Shown: piece after piece, positions 21,799 to 33,910 of the stretch
Numbering within the stretch: position 1 is the stretch's first letter
How the letters are laid out: every line of letters starts with the position of its first letter
Assembly (NCBI GenBank): GCA_012295275.1
Contig: CM022669.1
Span: forward strand, 12,810,172-12,847,671
Direction of reading: 5' to 3'
Length of the DNA stretch: 37,500 bases
DNA from: Chrysomallon squamiferum
Taxonomy: Eukaryota > Mollusca > Gastropoda > Neomphalida > Peltospiridae
The notes under the pieces: generated by a model
The model's input: only the letters and a program-made list of their open reading frames with translations
Database searches by the model: none
Told to the model about the DNA's origin: nothing
Program-made: the position numbers and the translations under genes

Positions 21799-22361
21799 CT
21801 ATTCTTATAACATAATGTATGTTTATATTAAAAAAAAAACTATTCACAATTAATCCATTTATACACGTTCTTTTCGTGAATTTTTTTTTTTTTTCTTTTT
21901 TTTTTTTTTTTAATTACTAAATCGCCTTATTAATTGATAATAATTTAACTCTCACCTATGTTCAAGCTGGAATATATGCAATGTAGTCATAACAATCTGA
22001 AAATGGTTTCACAGTCGTAAATGGACAGCAATTCAAATATCGTAACATCACTGGCAAGCGACCTAACTCGATAAAAATTGTTAATACAGTTCTCTGTAGT
22101 ATTCATTAGATCCAGAGATCGCTACATGAACATTAATCAGAAGTCCTGTGCATCTCCAGAGTGAAATTAAGCAGATATTTACTGTTAAAGATCACCAGAG
22201 GTCACGACACGGAGGTCGCTAATCTCGGCCTGAAATAGACACGATGTCAATTTCACTGTCAGGGAATAACTGTAGCAAGTTTAATTCTCGATATTTTTTA
22301 TATATTAGGTTAATGTGTTGTATTAACATCTGACTAATTTTTGGTATCTCAGATGATTTTT

Positions 22362-22513
22362 GGTCTTATTATTATTATTATTGTTGTTGTTGTTGTTGTT
22401 ATTATTATTATTATTGTTGTTGTTGTTGTATTTTAAAATTATTTTAATTTATAATTTATTTTTATTTTTATTCATTTTATTTATTTATTTATTTATTTAT
22501 TTTTATTTTATTA

Positions 22514-22544
<31 letters not shown>

Positions 22545-22552
22545 GTTATTAT
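22362..22552. repeat. alternating (TTA)/(TTG) blocks and (ATTT)n
   Basis: TTA and TTG blocks alternate twice in 22362-22430, then ATTT tetramers and TTA triplets run to 22552. Poly-Leu translation is an artefact. Confidence 0.92.
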
Positions 22553-23639
22553 TGCGTAGACAAAATGCTCGGAAAAGAAGAAAAGAAAAATATTCGTGGG
22601 ACCGAGTTTTTAAATAAATACATTATTTATAAGTTTCAAATTAAATCAGTCAAGATATACCGGGATATATCTAGACACTTCAGCTGGAGATGAAATAATT
22701 TTACACCAACAGCAATGTCGTAGTTACGTACAGTCGTAAAAGAGATATAAACCAGTTTGAAGTCTCGTTTAGTGAACGACTCTACCCTACTTAACTTAAT
22801 TAATCAGTTAATTTATTTTCTGATATAACGAATAATTTTTTCACAAATATCTGCTTTTGTAAAACTCGGTCCGAAGTCGATGAACAAAAAAAAAAATAAA
22901 AAAATTAAAAATAAAAAAAAAAAAATAAAAACCCATTAATGTGTGCATATATTTATTTAGATATATAATTGTAATATATGCGAATTAATGGATTTGCCTG
23001 AAAGTGCGTGCTTGCGTGCATGTGTGTGTCTGTGTGTAAATGAAAGATACAGTCATTAAATATATTAAAAAATGTAGAATGATTGACAATAATTGACCAT
23101 ATATTGTAAATAAATTAAGAGTTACCTGTTTGAAAAATAACACAAATTATTTAATAATATTGTTAATATCATCAATTGATTATGTTTAATTGTGTACATA
23201 GGTGTAATTCTGTATCGGGTTTAGTAATTACAAGTCACTAGAATTCAATCAGCTTGGAGAATTAAAGTGACTAGTATCAATATCAAAAACACCCAGAAAT
23301 GAAGTCTAAAATATGGGCCTTCATCTATCTCTAGAGAACTTCATATATATATATATATGTCTTATTATTAATAAAGTTTGATATATAAGGAAAAAAAATA
23401 AAACATTGAGAGTAGCAAGAAGTATATATATATATCTCCCGAAAGCACAGAAGACAAATTCATATTACTAGTTTAGAATATCCTCTTTAGCAAATTTACG
23501 TTTACCTTGGTCTTTAAACTTTCGTACTGAATCTCCGATCTTCAGAGTATTGTTCTAAATGTAAACTAAGTTATAAATATCAGATATTGGTGCAAGATAT
23601 TTTTTGTCTTTTTGACAGCTGTTTGACGCCAATGCTTAT

Positions 23640-24036
23640 TATATGAAGGTGTCGTCAAGGCTATATGATACCTTGTCACATAGATATGCAGTGCCATTAT
23701 CATGTTGACATATAGTACCATTGTCACATATACATTTGGTACTATTTCCATATATGGTACTGTTGTCATACAGAGACATAAGTTCAGTAGTAACAGAGCA
23801 ATAGGATGCTATTGTCGCACAGAAGAGAGTACCATTGCTTATAGACATATGGTACTAGTGATGATATACGACACTGTTACAGTTTTATTATGCGTCCAGT
23901 AGTAATATAAAGACATAGGGTACTATTGTCATACAAACATATGTTACTACACTCATATAGAAATAAGCTACCATTGTCAGGTAGATGAAATACGGTGCCA
24001 CTGTCATACAGAGACACAGGCTATCATTGTCATATA
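23640..24036. repeat. degenerate ~23-24-bp minisatellite
   Basis: Diverged units of the form GGTACYATTGTCATAYAGACATA recur about a dozen times with irregular spacing, for example near 23723, 23756, 23829, 23849, 23928 and 23995. The minus-strand frames across it give repetitive Asn-Gly-Thr-like peptides, which are a by-product of the repeat. A further unit-like stretch (TATAGACATACGTTCCAGTGTC) lies at about 24454-24475, beyond the inserted element. Confidence 0.65.
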
Positions 24037-24450
24037 GGGCTTACTCCCATTATGTCGAATTCTCAATTGGTCGAATTGCCCAAACAATAATAAATACGGT
24101 TCAATGGTCTTACTGACATACAAGCTGTTACCTTAGCATTATAATGAAGTGTTCTGATTATCTGGAAACCGATTATTATCGCTTATTGCATAAAGTATCC
24201 AGATGTGACAAATACTGAAATAGTCCATGTACTGAATGTAGTGAATGTCAGTAAATAATTTTTAAAAATCTCCAGCTAAAAATTGTTATTTAATCAAAAA
24301 GCAATCACTGCAGTTTCATTAGGTGACAGTATGTAATCAAAACTTGTATGAACACGAAGAGGCCATATTCAATACATACACAGAGTATGAGGTATTTCGG
24401 TAGACGAGTTATTCCGACCTATTGGGAATTCGACCAAATGGGACGACACC
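24037..24450. mobile_element. ~414-bp MITE-like element with imperfect terminal inverted repeats
   Basis: The left end (about 24037-24082) and the reverse complement of the right end (about 24410-24450) align over roughly 35 bp. Shared blocks are CCCATT, GTCGAATT, CAA and GGTCG. Within each end the motif GTCGAATT/GGTCGAAT is itself repeated. The inner sequence has no reading frame of note, as expected of a non-autonomous element. Both outer flanks look like the same minisatellite unit (CATATA on the left, TAATATAGACATA on the right), suggesting insertion at a TA-type target. Exact ends and target duplication are inferred. Confidence 0.5.
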
Positions 24451-25780
24451 TAATATAGACATACGTTCCAGTGTCTCAAACTTCTACAGTTTTTAATTCT
24501 GTCACGATTGCCTAACTTTTATATAGAAATAAAAATTAGCAGCAGTAAATTATAAAAAAGGAAACATTCTATATTACTTTAATACTCTTTAATTCAATCA
24601 GAAATATTCATTGTGCCATATATTTTCAATGTTGTTATAGACTCATATTTACTAAACTTGTACAATATTAATTTTTCTCGTGTGCACAAACCCCATGATT
24701 ATGAAAAAATCAAGTTGTATATGTAATAATGTGTTTAACTTATTATATACTTTATCTCAAATGTAAATATATTTAAAAATTTCATGTTGTATATTATATC
24801 ATCACATTTCATATTAAAAATTTTCGAAACTCATATTGATTTAGTTGTTAATTTTTAATTTTGGTGGGTTTTTTTCCTTCTGTTATTCTTTGTTTGTTAT
24901 GGCTGATATCATGTAAATAAATACCCAATCTGCAATCAGGATATATTCTAAGAACTATAAAAATCAAGAGTTTATATTGATAATGCTTCTGCAAAACAGA
25001 TGTTAATATAACTGTGAATCCCACACAAATATCCTCATGCAGGAATGCAAATACAATACCAGTTTATTGTTTATTTAGCAACAAACATTTAAGCGTATAA
25101 ATAACTGTGATCATTTCAGATTAAAAATAGTGTACATTAATAAAGCTTAATTAGAAGGTAAACTTAAAGCAGTCAGTGCAGCTAAATATACGTTTTATTA
25201 CCCCAGTGACATCATTACTGAAAGTCATAGTGATGCGAATCTTCGGGGACTTTAGTGATCCACTAATCTAAATAACGGACATAGAAATAAAACTAGTCGA
25301 ATGAAATATTTATAGTGAATCGATCCTGCTGACCTCCGTTTCTCACCACTGGGGTCATTATCGGCTAGTTCGTACACGTGGCTGAAGCCGATTTACGACG
25401 CAGAGTTACTTGATGTGTTAACATAATGGTCGTCGTGGGCATTTCTCTGATATCGCATCATAAAAAGGGGTTTTCAGCAAAGTAGTCTCACTGACCTTTT
25501 TGTTAGCCGTCGTTTTCTTGAGGGGCAGATAAGTTAATTTTCGTGTCAAGATGGTATTCGTTTGCGCCATCGTGTCATGCACTGATTTAATTTTTGTCAG
25601 TCAAGTCTTGCAAATAATCTGTCGCTGTTTTTTTTCTTCTTTTTTTTGGTGGATTAACATGATTTGTTTTGCCTCTTCTATGTAATTTATTAACGAGAAA
25701 TGGCAGACTGACCTTAATCTACCAATTCTTAGCTGAAGGAAGATGCAGGAATCATAATTGTGTAAACGTGTAAAAAAAAA

Positions 25781-26027
25781 AATATATATATATATATATT
25801 ACAGACACATACATTCCAAGCAGAAACAGAAATATGTTCTACAATACTGACATACATGCATGCATACTACATACCTATCTACAAACCTACCTTCCTACAT
25901 ACCTCATACCTGCACCTACCAACCTACTTACCTACATACATATACACAACATACATACGTACATACACACATACATAATACATACACACATACATACAAA
26001 TAAAAAAGTCTTCCTCACAAATATTTT

Positions 26028-26086
<59 letters not shown>

Positions 26087-26103
26087 CTCTCTCTCTCTCT
26101 CTC
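25781..26103. repeat. (AT)n, (ACAT/CCTA)n and (CT)n cluster
   Basis: AT run at 25781-25799; CATA and CTAC-type tetramers at about 25845-26000; CT run at 26029-26103 with one GTGT interruption. Confidence 0.92.
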
Positions 26104-26887
26104 GACTATTCTTCTTCCTATTTATTGTTCTTTTACACTTTCTCTCACACACGATTCTCTTTTATTAGCTATATACATGTTAGTAACCTTTCATCTGTGT
26201 TTACTGACAGAGGCAAACATTTGCAGACATTTTTTTTTTAAAGTAAAAAAGCAATCTTTCAGTAAGCACACGCTTTAAGCCATTAACCGTAAATAATACA
26301 TATTAATGAAATCAATTCATTTATTAATAATAAAACAGCTGCAACAAACGGTAACCGATGCGTCAGTTAGTGCATATTCAGTGCATTGAGAATTCTTTTA
26401 CAAAAACTCATTCAGTTTGTGTTTGTCTCTGTGAGGAAAACAGTAAACTGACAACAACGTTAATACACAGAACCATTTTGCCGTTTTCATTTTTATTTAA
26501 TATGTGTAAAAAAAGGATTAATATTTTCTTTGATGTCTGTAAGCACGTGCCTAATAATATTTAAAGGAATTTTTGGTCCTCTTTTTCCATTAATGTTTTT
26601 TTTTTAATTTTTTATCTTTTTCATCTCTGATTTTAATTTATTATCTTTAAAAAAAAATGCACACAGTCTGTGAGGTTCAGTATAGAAATCCAAAATCGGA
26701 ACTGTCTTCGGTAAATATTAAAATGCAAAGTACAAAGGAAGCAAAATAAACTTAATAAAACCTAATAAAACAAAATAAATCCATTTTCATTTGGTCAGCA
26801 TTATATGCCTTACATTTTGAATTAGACCTGTATTAGTGTATGCGTTTGTTCAGTTTGTATATTATGTGTGAATATATTCTGTTTATG

Positions 26888-27190
26888 CGTATGTATTTTT
26901 ATTTGCATGAATGTATGTATGTATGCATAAATTCATATATGTATGTATTTGTATTTTTGTATCATATTTGTGTGTATATGTGTTTACGTGTGTACGTATG
27001 TATCGTGGCATATATGCATGAATATTTGAACTTATATGAATATATATGAATGTTTTTTGCTATAAATAAGTGTGTGAGTGTGTGTATGTGTGCGTGTGTA
27101 TGTGTGTGTATGTATGTGAGTGTATGTGTGTGTATGTGTGTGTGTATGTGTGTGTGAATCTGTGTGTGTGCATGTATGTGCATGTGCATG
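26888..27190. repeat. (ATGT) and (GT)n cluster
   Basis: ATGT units scattered at 26888-27005, then dense TG/TGTA units at 27068-27190. Confidence 0.9.
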
Positions 27191-29291
27191 TACACTGGAT
27201 ACGTATAGGTCACTTAATAACTCATGGGAAATCACCTCACACGAAAATGACATTTACACAGACGATGATAACTAACGTCTACGTTTGTTCGGAAGTCGTG
27301 ATCGTGACCTGCACTGGATTTCTACAGCACTGTCTGTCAGGGGAAGCTTGCCTGGTAACAGAAAGCTCGCACAGCTTCCAAAACAAGATACGCTTTAAGC
27401 AGTCTGATTCTTTGCATTGCGTTACATAACCATGTCCAGTTTGGCATCTTCGCAGATGACAAGCTCAGCGTATTCTTTCAGGAGGGCTAAGTGCAGAACC
27501 TTGTAATGGCGACGGTTTGACTAGCGAACAACAAAGTCCTTGTAGTGACTTCTGTTAAGTGTATGTAAGCGAATCGTGTAACATGTTCGCAAGAGAATAT
27601 GACATGGCTGCAAAGAATCAATCTTCGTTTGATAACATTAATGGCTGGAGATAAAAAAAATAAAAAAATAAAAAAAAAATAAAAAAAATAAAAAAATAGA
27701 TGAAGGAGAAGAAAAAAAAATATTTGCTTTCAAAATTCATTGAAGAATCTTGGGGATTATACATATTTTTTCTTTTGAACCCCACTCTGTCATGGCATGA
27801 CCGATGTTTTTTTGCTGGCTTTGCCAACAGATCAATGTGTTTTGCAATAGGGGAAGTTATTTGCTCTGTCTCTTTGCTCGAAACAAGAATCGATATGAAG
27901 AGCATTTGAGCTATTTCATTAAAAGGTAAATGTAATAAATATCCAAGCATTTCTTTTATTAATCAAACGCGTGGACTTAATATGTAAATGAACGAAGCCG
28001 AAAAACACGACACATCAAAGTTTGGAACTCCGTGGCGCTTCTGAAACCGTAGTAGACTTTAAACGTGGCTTTTATTTGCTTACAGCGTCAGAAAACTCTT
28101 AAAAACTGACTTTCATTGAAGTCTGTCGAGAGGGTAATCATATTTAGTCTAAGTTATTTGACAACGCTGGTGAAAAATAATTCAAATTAATTTTATTGGG
28201 TTCAATGGTTTTGCTTTATCATTTTGCTGTTTAATGTTTTGCTCTTGTCCTTTTTTTTTTTTAGCTTGTACTTTTCTTTCTTAAGTTTTCTTTCTTTATT
28301 TCTTTATTTTGTATAAATGATTGATCTTGTTTATTTAACTTAAAAAGTAGCTTTAAAGAAATGTTTTCAAAAATAGAAATACGAATAAAAAAGAGGAAAA
28401 CTGTTACTAAACCTTTACGCTTTATGAATAGGATATATTCTTTATAGGTATCCTAAATCTACTGAATAGTCGTTTAGGTTATATTAAACTGATTTGACTA
28501 TTGATCGAAATATAATTCTTCATGCTACTGACAAACAATGAAAGAAAAATGAAGAAAACAAAGTCCGATTTTTATAAAAGAGTGAAGAATAAGACAAAAC
28601 AGATCAAGAAAACATTTAATTTCAATCGACGCTGTTTACTGGGTCATACTGTGAAACAAATCATTCATTGCAGAATGTCTTTCCACTGATTTGCTAATTC
28701 TGTATTGCTACTAGAGCAGCAGAACTAGTATTTCTTCAGCAAGGAATGCTATCATTTTACTAACTTGTTAACATATTAATTTCACAATATTAGTGGAATA
28801 AGCTTATGAACAAGTTTGTCAATGAAGAGTCTTGTTTAATTGATATACTAGGCATTACTGCCAGTTAAATAACGTTATTAATATTCGGATTTAAGGAGGT
28901 CTCCTTTTAGTAACTTACAGAATAATTCTATTAACATTAACCTTTTTCTGAATGCTATGTCTTCTGTTATAACAAAGGATTTTTAAATTTAACTAATCAA
29001 AACGTTAGTTAAGGCTATCAACTCATTCATCAGGTGAAGGCATCGTTCAAAGGATTACAAACCCAGTACGTTATCTCACAAATAATGTACTAATCTATCA
29101 TCACTCTTTTATTTAAGCTACCAGAAATCCGTCTGAACTTAGAAATGAAATGTATTCACGTATAATTATTTCATCATTTGCTTTATACAATCCACCGTTA
29201 GATTCAGCTTTAATTAGAGACTCTATTTAAGAAATATTAAAATATAGTTAAAAATGTTATAATCACTTAGATACATCCAACACGTTTATCT

Positions 29292-29639
29292 TCAGAATTC
29301 AGTTGCCAAAATTAAGGCACCAGTCAAGGACATGATGCCGCAAGGTCTAGAAGCTTGAACAGTCTGCCCAGGACAGCACTGTGTTAGTATGTTAGAAGTC
29401 TGGATACGCTGAACGTCGGGACAAACGTATACTGCAAACAACAGCCTGCAGCGGTTTATCTTGAACGCTACGTAGTTAGTTAACGAAGACCACACCACTG
29501 TGAGACAGATTCGTTTTCCGTCAGAAATATTTCTTTGACAAATCTCTGCAACAGTCGGCGCAATAAGTTCAGCTGTCATCAACATACAGACCAATAACCT
29601 TGTTAACAGAAGTGTCAAGGAAATGTGGAGAGCACATGG
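29292..29639 (-). CDS. weak candidate exon or pseudogene: Cys-rich minus-strand reading frame
   Basis: A 348-nt open frame on the minus strand ends in TGA at 29294-29292, in a patch less AT-rich than its surroundings. It begins with a hydrophobic stretch (S-L-T-L-L-L-T-R-L-L-V-C-M-L-M-T-A) followed by seven cysteines, including I-C-Q-R-N, R-I-C-L-T, I-N-R-C-R, V-Y-V-C-P and T-Q-C-C-P-G with a final P-C-G. The first true ATG is at 29585, inside the hydrophobic stretch, so as a stand-alone gene the signal peptide would be truncated. An upstream exon joined at an AG such as that near 29601 is possible. The CCPG plus trailing Cys recalls the end of an EMI domain, but the spacing is not convincing. 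No splice partner or promoter was found; it may simply be a chance frame. Confidence 0.2.
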   Translation of the reverse strand, partial: PCALHISLTLLLTRLLVCMLMTAELIAPTVAEICQRNISDGKRICLTVVWSSLTNYVAFKINRCRLLFAVYVCPDVQRIQTSNILTQCCPGQTVQASRPCGIMSLTGALILATEF

Positions 29640-29717
29640 TCATTATCCTATCCATTATGGATAGCTAAGAAAGATAGTACTATTAATGTAATTTTTTTTT
29701 TTTTTTGCCGGTTTCAG

Positions 29718-29816
29718 CTGGAGTCAAGCACATTTGTCGTGGTCACTGATAAATTATGGAAACAACTGTTACTTTACATTCGTCTGGCTCAAGCACGTTT
29801 GTTATGGACATTGATT
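29718..29816. repeat. diverged 66-bp tandem duplication
   Basis: CTGGAGTCAAGCACATTTGT at 29718 and CTGGCTCAAGCACGTTTGTT at 29784, each followed by a GG(T/A)CA.TGAT block, align with one indel. Confidence 0.45.
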
Positions 29817-29994
29817 GAATGTAATATTAACACAATATACTATAATGCCAATAGAAAAAAGTGGTGCGTTAGCCTGGTTTGATGTGGTCATTTAAAACTT
29901 TAAGTATTGTACAAATAGGTATTTTCTTATATCTGTATGATATATATATATAAACTTAGTATATCTATGACTTGTACATGAATTATACATATGT

Positions 29995-30125
29995 GTGTTT
30001 ATATGTATGTATGTATTTTTATATGTGTATATGTGTGTTGTGTGTATGTGTATGTGTGTGTGTCCGTGTGTATATATAGATAGATAAATAGATGAAGAGA
30101 TAGAGAGATAGAGAGATGAATAGAT
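29995..30125. repeat. (GTAT)/(GT)n and degenerate (GATA)n
   Basis: TGTA/TG units are followed by ATAGATAG and AGAGATAG units. Confidence 0.85.
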
Positions 30126-31731
30126 CTTAATGGCGTATAACAGAATGATCCAGGCAAGTTTATCAACACGCAGTATGTTATGATTCAAACTAATTATGTT
30201 CATACCTTAATTAGGTATAGGATACAGACCCACTGTGTAAAGTAATCGCAATAATTTATTATGTTTTTATTACTGTTTCGTTTTTTAAATTATTGACTGA
30301 TATCTTAAATAATAAAGAAATACTATTAATTACAACCAAAAAAAAATGTTGTTATAATCGTTATTCACATCAATAGCATGACGGTTATGCAATGCAGGTG
30401 ATGCCATTTTCTGCTTTAATGTGATATTTAAATGCTAATGTGTTTGGCTGAAACCTTAACTGTATATAAATCACAATTATTGCGTCAATAAGTATTAAAA
30501 ACACTGTAGTATCAATAACTGTCGATCCTCATATTTCAAATTTATTACTTTAATAACTGCCAATCTATAATTAATTCTACGCTTCGTTATTTTACTAATA
30601 ATCGTCTCCCACGCACACGCATAAGTGCACGAGCACTCACACCACCTTTGACGACCACCTGAATATGATAGTCACCCTTTTTTAAAAAGCGCCCCCACCC
30701 ACGCCCCAAGATACGATTCACTGCTTGTTTAAATCTTCATAATAAAAACCTGTCTAATAACAATGGTCAATGCCTGGTTTCTCTAGTGACCGATAAAAAC
30801 GGGTTGGACTGTATCTGAAAAAAATAAAAAATAAAAAAATAAAAAACCAACAGACTGTTTCGTTTTCTTCCCTAAAACTACGTCTGTTTGTAACACAGCG
30901 ACATAATTGCTGAAATAACAAAGTCCAGCGTCATCTGACCTTTTCATTTCAATTATTCCGACGTCTATCATGACCGCAACAACGTCGTCTGGCCTTGCGA
31001 AAACATCAACAGCAGATTACAGACAGTTCTTTTTGATATTAAAATAGAAAAATGATTCATTACAGTTTATCGGGATAGCTGATTATTTTCTTCATGACGT
31101 ATTATTTTTCGATAATGGAACATCTGATTTTCATATCGAAAGACGTATTGCAAATCGATTGACTTGGAAACGAGTTGCGAAATAAAACACTGAAACATGA
31201 TGACTTAATTGCATGTGCATGTCAACTTATGCGCGTGCATACTATTAATGTCTTTTTGGATTGAGTAATAAATAAATTAATTCCATGAAAACGAGCATTT
31301 GATATGTTTAGAAAAAAAAATGTAGTCATGGAAATCTAAATAGCACTATAACTTACTTCAGATGTGTGCGTTACTTTCGGGGTAAATTGCTTGTTGGTGA
31401 GATATGCTTCTTGTAAGCGAAGGAAACTTTAAATCTTATACGATGGACATGCTTTTTCCTCTTAAGGTGAACGAAACGGATACTCTTCACGATACGGATA
31501 AAATTGGAAATTCGATTATGCAATACAATATCGACTAATAATTAACTGTTCGCCAATGAATATGTCAGAGAATGGGATTAAAAAACGTTAAAATCTATCA
31601 TGGAAAACAGACAACACCAAAAATTTATTACAGTAATAATTACTATTATTATAACTAAAAAAATGACAAGCTTCAAATTTATAGCCACGTCTCCAAGTGT
31701 TTAGCTTAGGTTTTAGAACAATTTAATCACA

Positions 31732-31755
31732 GATAATAATAATAACAATAACAAC

Positions 31756-31808
<53 letters not shown>

Positions 31809-31845
31809 TAATCATAATAACAACAACAACAACAATAATTGAAAT
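31732..31845. repeat. (AAT)n with (AAC)n edges
   Basis: A core of about 20 AAT units flanked on both sides by AAC units. Confidence 0.93.
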
Positions 31846-32786
31846 CACTTCATTTATTTAAGCATAGGTCAGAGAATAATGCAAAAAACATAGTAAACTG
31901 TGTATGTATGTATGCAGTTTAGGATTTTTAATATACTTTGTCTTATGTACGTCTGAATAGACTCTGCACATAGACAATATTCTGGAACGCACTGACACAG
32001 GAGGACAAAGTCCAATGACGACCTCACGAACGTTTGGCTTTCATTCGCCCGCACTCCGAAGACGGACGACTTTTCAGTTCGACCATCAATACGTACGTAA
32101 TCATGAATATGTGTGTATGTATGTGTGTGTATACTTCACTGTGCATATCAGGGTTAAAGAATAATATTCAAACTTAGTAAACTGTTAAGCATAACCATAG
32201 ACACAACAGATCAATAAACGTATTGCATTTTTTTCGGACTTGTCCGCTATAATTTCAAACTATATCAGTATAAATACATTTGTCAGTTTACGTTAATGTT
32301 CCTGTCTTTGAAGACATCGGCTAGCCACAAGTCATTAGCCAGACCTTCAGTTGCTTAGACATCATTTACACACAGTTTCTTTAGAAAGATTAAAATAATT
32401 GCATCACGAATCGGCTGACAATATTCTATTTCACGATCAACTAATTCTTTTCAGTAGAAATATCTTATACAATTTCACTGTGAGTGTTGATATTTTAACT
32501 GATGGTCATTTAGTCTTTAGAAACATTAAAATGAGTTCATAATAAACTGGGTGTCCTTATCTTAGTTACTTCATTGTTAATTAATACTTTTTCATTTGAA
32601 ATAACAAAACGTTTTCATCATGAAGTAAGGTACATATTTTAGTAGACTTTCTTAATGTATTAAAGCTAACAGCAGCTTACTTAACATTGAGACATCATTA
32701 AATTTTAGCTGTTTTATAACTGACGATATTTCAAATAATGGTCAGTCAATATTATTATTATTATTTTTATTTTTTATCATAAGATG

Positions 32787-32842
32787 GTGAAACTAATATA
32801 GTAAAACTAATATAATAAAACTAATATAGTAAAACTAATATA
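32787..32842. repeat. 14-bp tandem repeat, four copies
   Basis: Four consecutive units of RTRAAACTAATATA, differing only at the first three positions, occupy exactly 56 bp. Confidence 0.85.
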
Positions 32843-33502
32843 CCCTGTGAAGTCAGGTGTTAACTTTCAAAATACAGTTAATGTTTTATGACAAGTGTCT
32901 CGCTGAACATTTATTTCCAGCTTTTCTTACTTTACTCACTCAGCACCTTCGTCCGTATTTTTAGTTGCGTGACAGTCAGTTAATAACATTAGCTCTAACG
33001 TAATCTGTCCACCACAATGTTAACCATTTAATACAATGCATCTGAAATTGTGTTACATATATCTCAGAGCGCGATTCTTTCAGCTTTCTTTAATCAGTCG
33101 CACTGTCTATATCTGAAATAACGTCACAGACAAACCAAATTAAAAGTTGACCCAGAGCAGCGTACGGCGATTCGTTTGACCGTTTCAATCACAGGAAATG
33201 ATCTAGAGAATACAGTGACCTAGACTGTGACTCTGGACCGGGTCCAGGAAGGTTTAGGTTTAATATTTACCCAAAGCAGAGTTAACGCTTCTGTTCTATT
33301 TCTGGTTTGGTCGAAGGTTAAGTTAAAGGTGTATTTTAAAGAGGCAGTATTCTTAGATCAAGAATAGAGAAATATATTTTACTAGGAGCGTTTCGTTACA
33401 AAATGAATCAAATACGTTACTCTGCTGATAACTGTTCTTTGAATAAAACATGTTACCGTATTAGTAACTGTTTTTATTTACTATTATCTCGTAGTCAAAA
33501 TA

Positions 33503-33910
33503 CTAGTAGTAGTGGTAGTAGTAGTAATTCTGGAAGCTAGGAAATAGGGATTGTGGTGATAGTTGTGATAGCAGTAAAGGTTTTGTTGCTAAAATTTGGA
33601 GAAGCAGTGGTAGTAGTCGCAGTAGTAACAATCACAGTTGTAGTAATGGTAGTAGCAGTAGTGTTGGTAGTGGTGGTAGTAGTCGCCCTTGTAGTAATGG
33701 TGGTAGTAGTGGTGTTGGTAGTTGTGGTAGTAGTGGTAATTGTAGAATAATAATAATAGTATCGATAGTATAAATATTAGCATTAACAGTCACATTAGTA
33801 ATAGTGGTAAAAGCATCATCATCGTCGTCATCATCATCATCACTAGCAGAAGCAGGAGCATCAGTGTTAGTAGCAGTAGTAATAGATGGAGGTAGTGGTA
33901 GTGATGGTAT
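33503..33910. repeat. degenerate (GTA/GTG)n and (ATC)n triplet block
   Basis: GTA/GTG triplets at 33503-33745, AAT/AGT in the middle, and a TCA run at 33815-33842. Val-rich and Tyr/His-rich frames are artefacts. Confidence 0.9.

Larger units (their letters stand above)
19980..23639. other. downstream intergenic or unassigned sequence
   Basis: Unique AT-rich sequence with the satellites listed. 21950-22290 is less AT-rich and free of repeats. No gene, RNA gene or exon pair was recognised. Confidence 0.5.
24481..29291. other. unassigned sequence without recognisable gene
   Basis: AT-rich unique sequence with the satellites listed. Two stretches, 25180-25640 and 27220-27620, are GC-richer and repeat-free but broken by stops in all frames or unrecognisable in translation. 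28000-29290 shows nothing beyond AT-rich unique sequence. Confidence 0.5.
30130..33500. other. unassigned sequence without recognisable gene
   Basis: Unique AT-rich sequence with an AAT satellite and the 14-bp repeat. No exon or RNA gene was supported. Confidence 0.5.

Noticed and set aside
22360-22617. Long poly-Leu, poly-Ile, poly-Val, poly-Ser and Cys-Val/Met-Tyr open frames here and across the other satellites
   Set aside because: They are translations of triplet, tetramer and dinucleotide repeats, open only because the repeat lacks stops; no splice sites, family signature or ordinary composition.
23640-24036. CRISPR-like array
   Set aside because: Animal DNA; units are strongly diverged and contiguous without unique spacers of constant length.
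27240-27429. Frame with several Cys residues after the TG satellite
   Set aside because: Starts inside a microsatellite and has no family signature.
33234-33248. CTGGACC-G-GGTCCAG palindrome as a nuclear receptor element
   Set aside because: Half sites do not match AGGTCA and the orientation is everted; probably chance.
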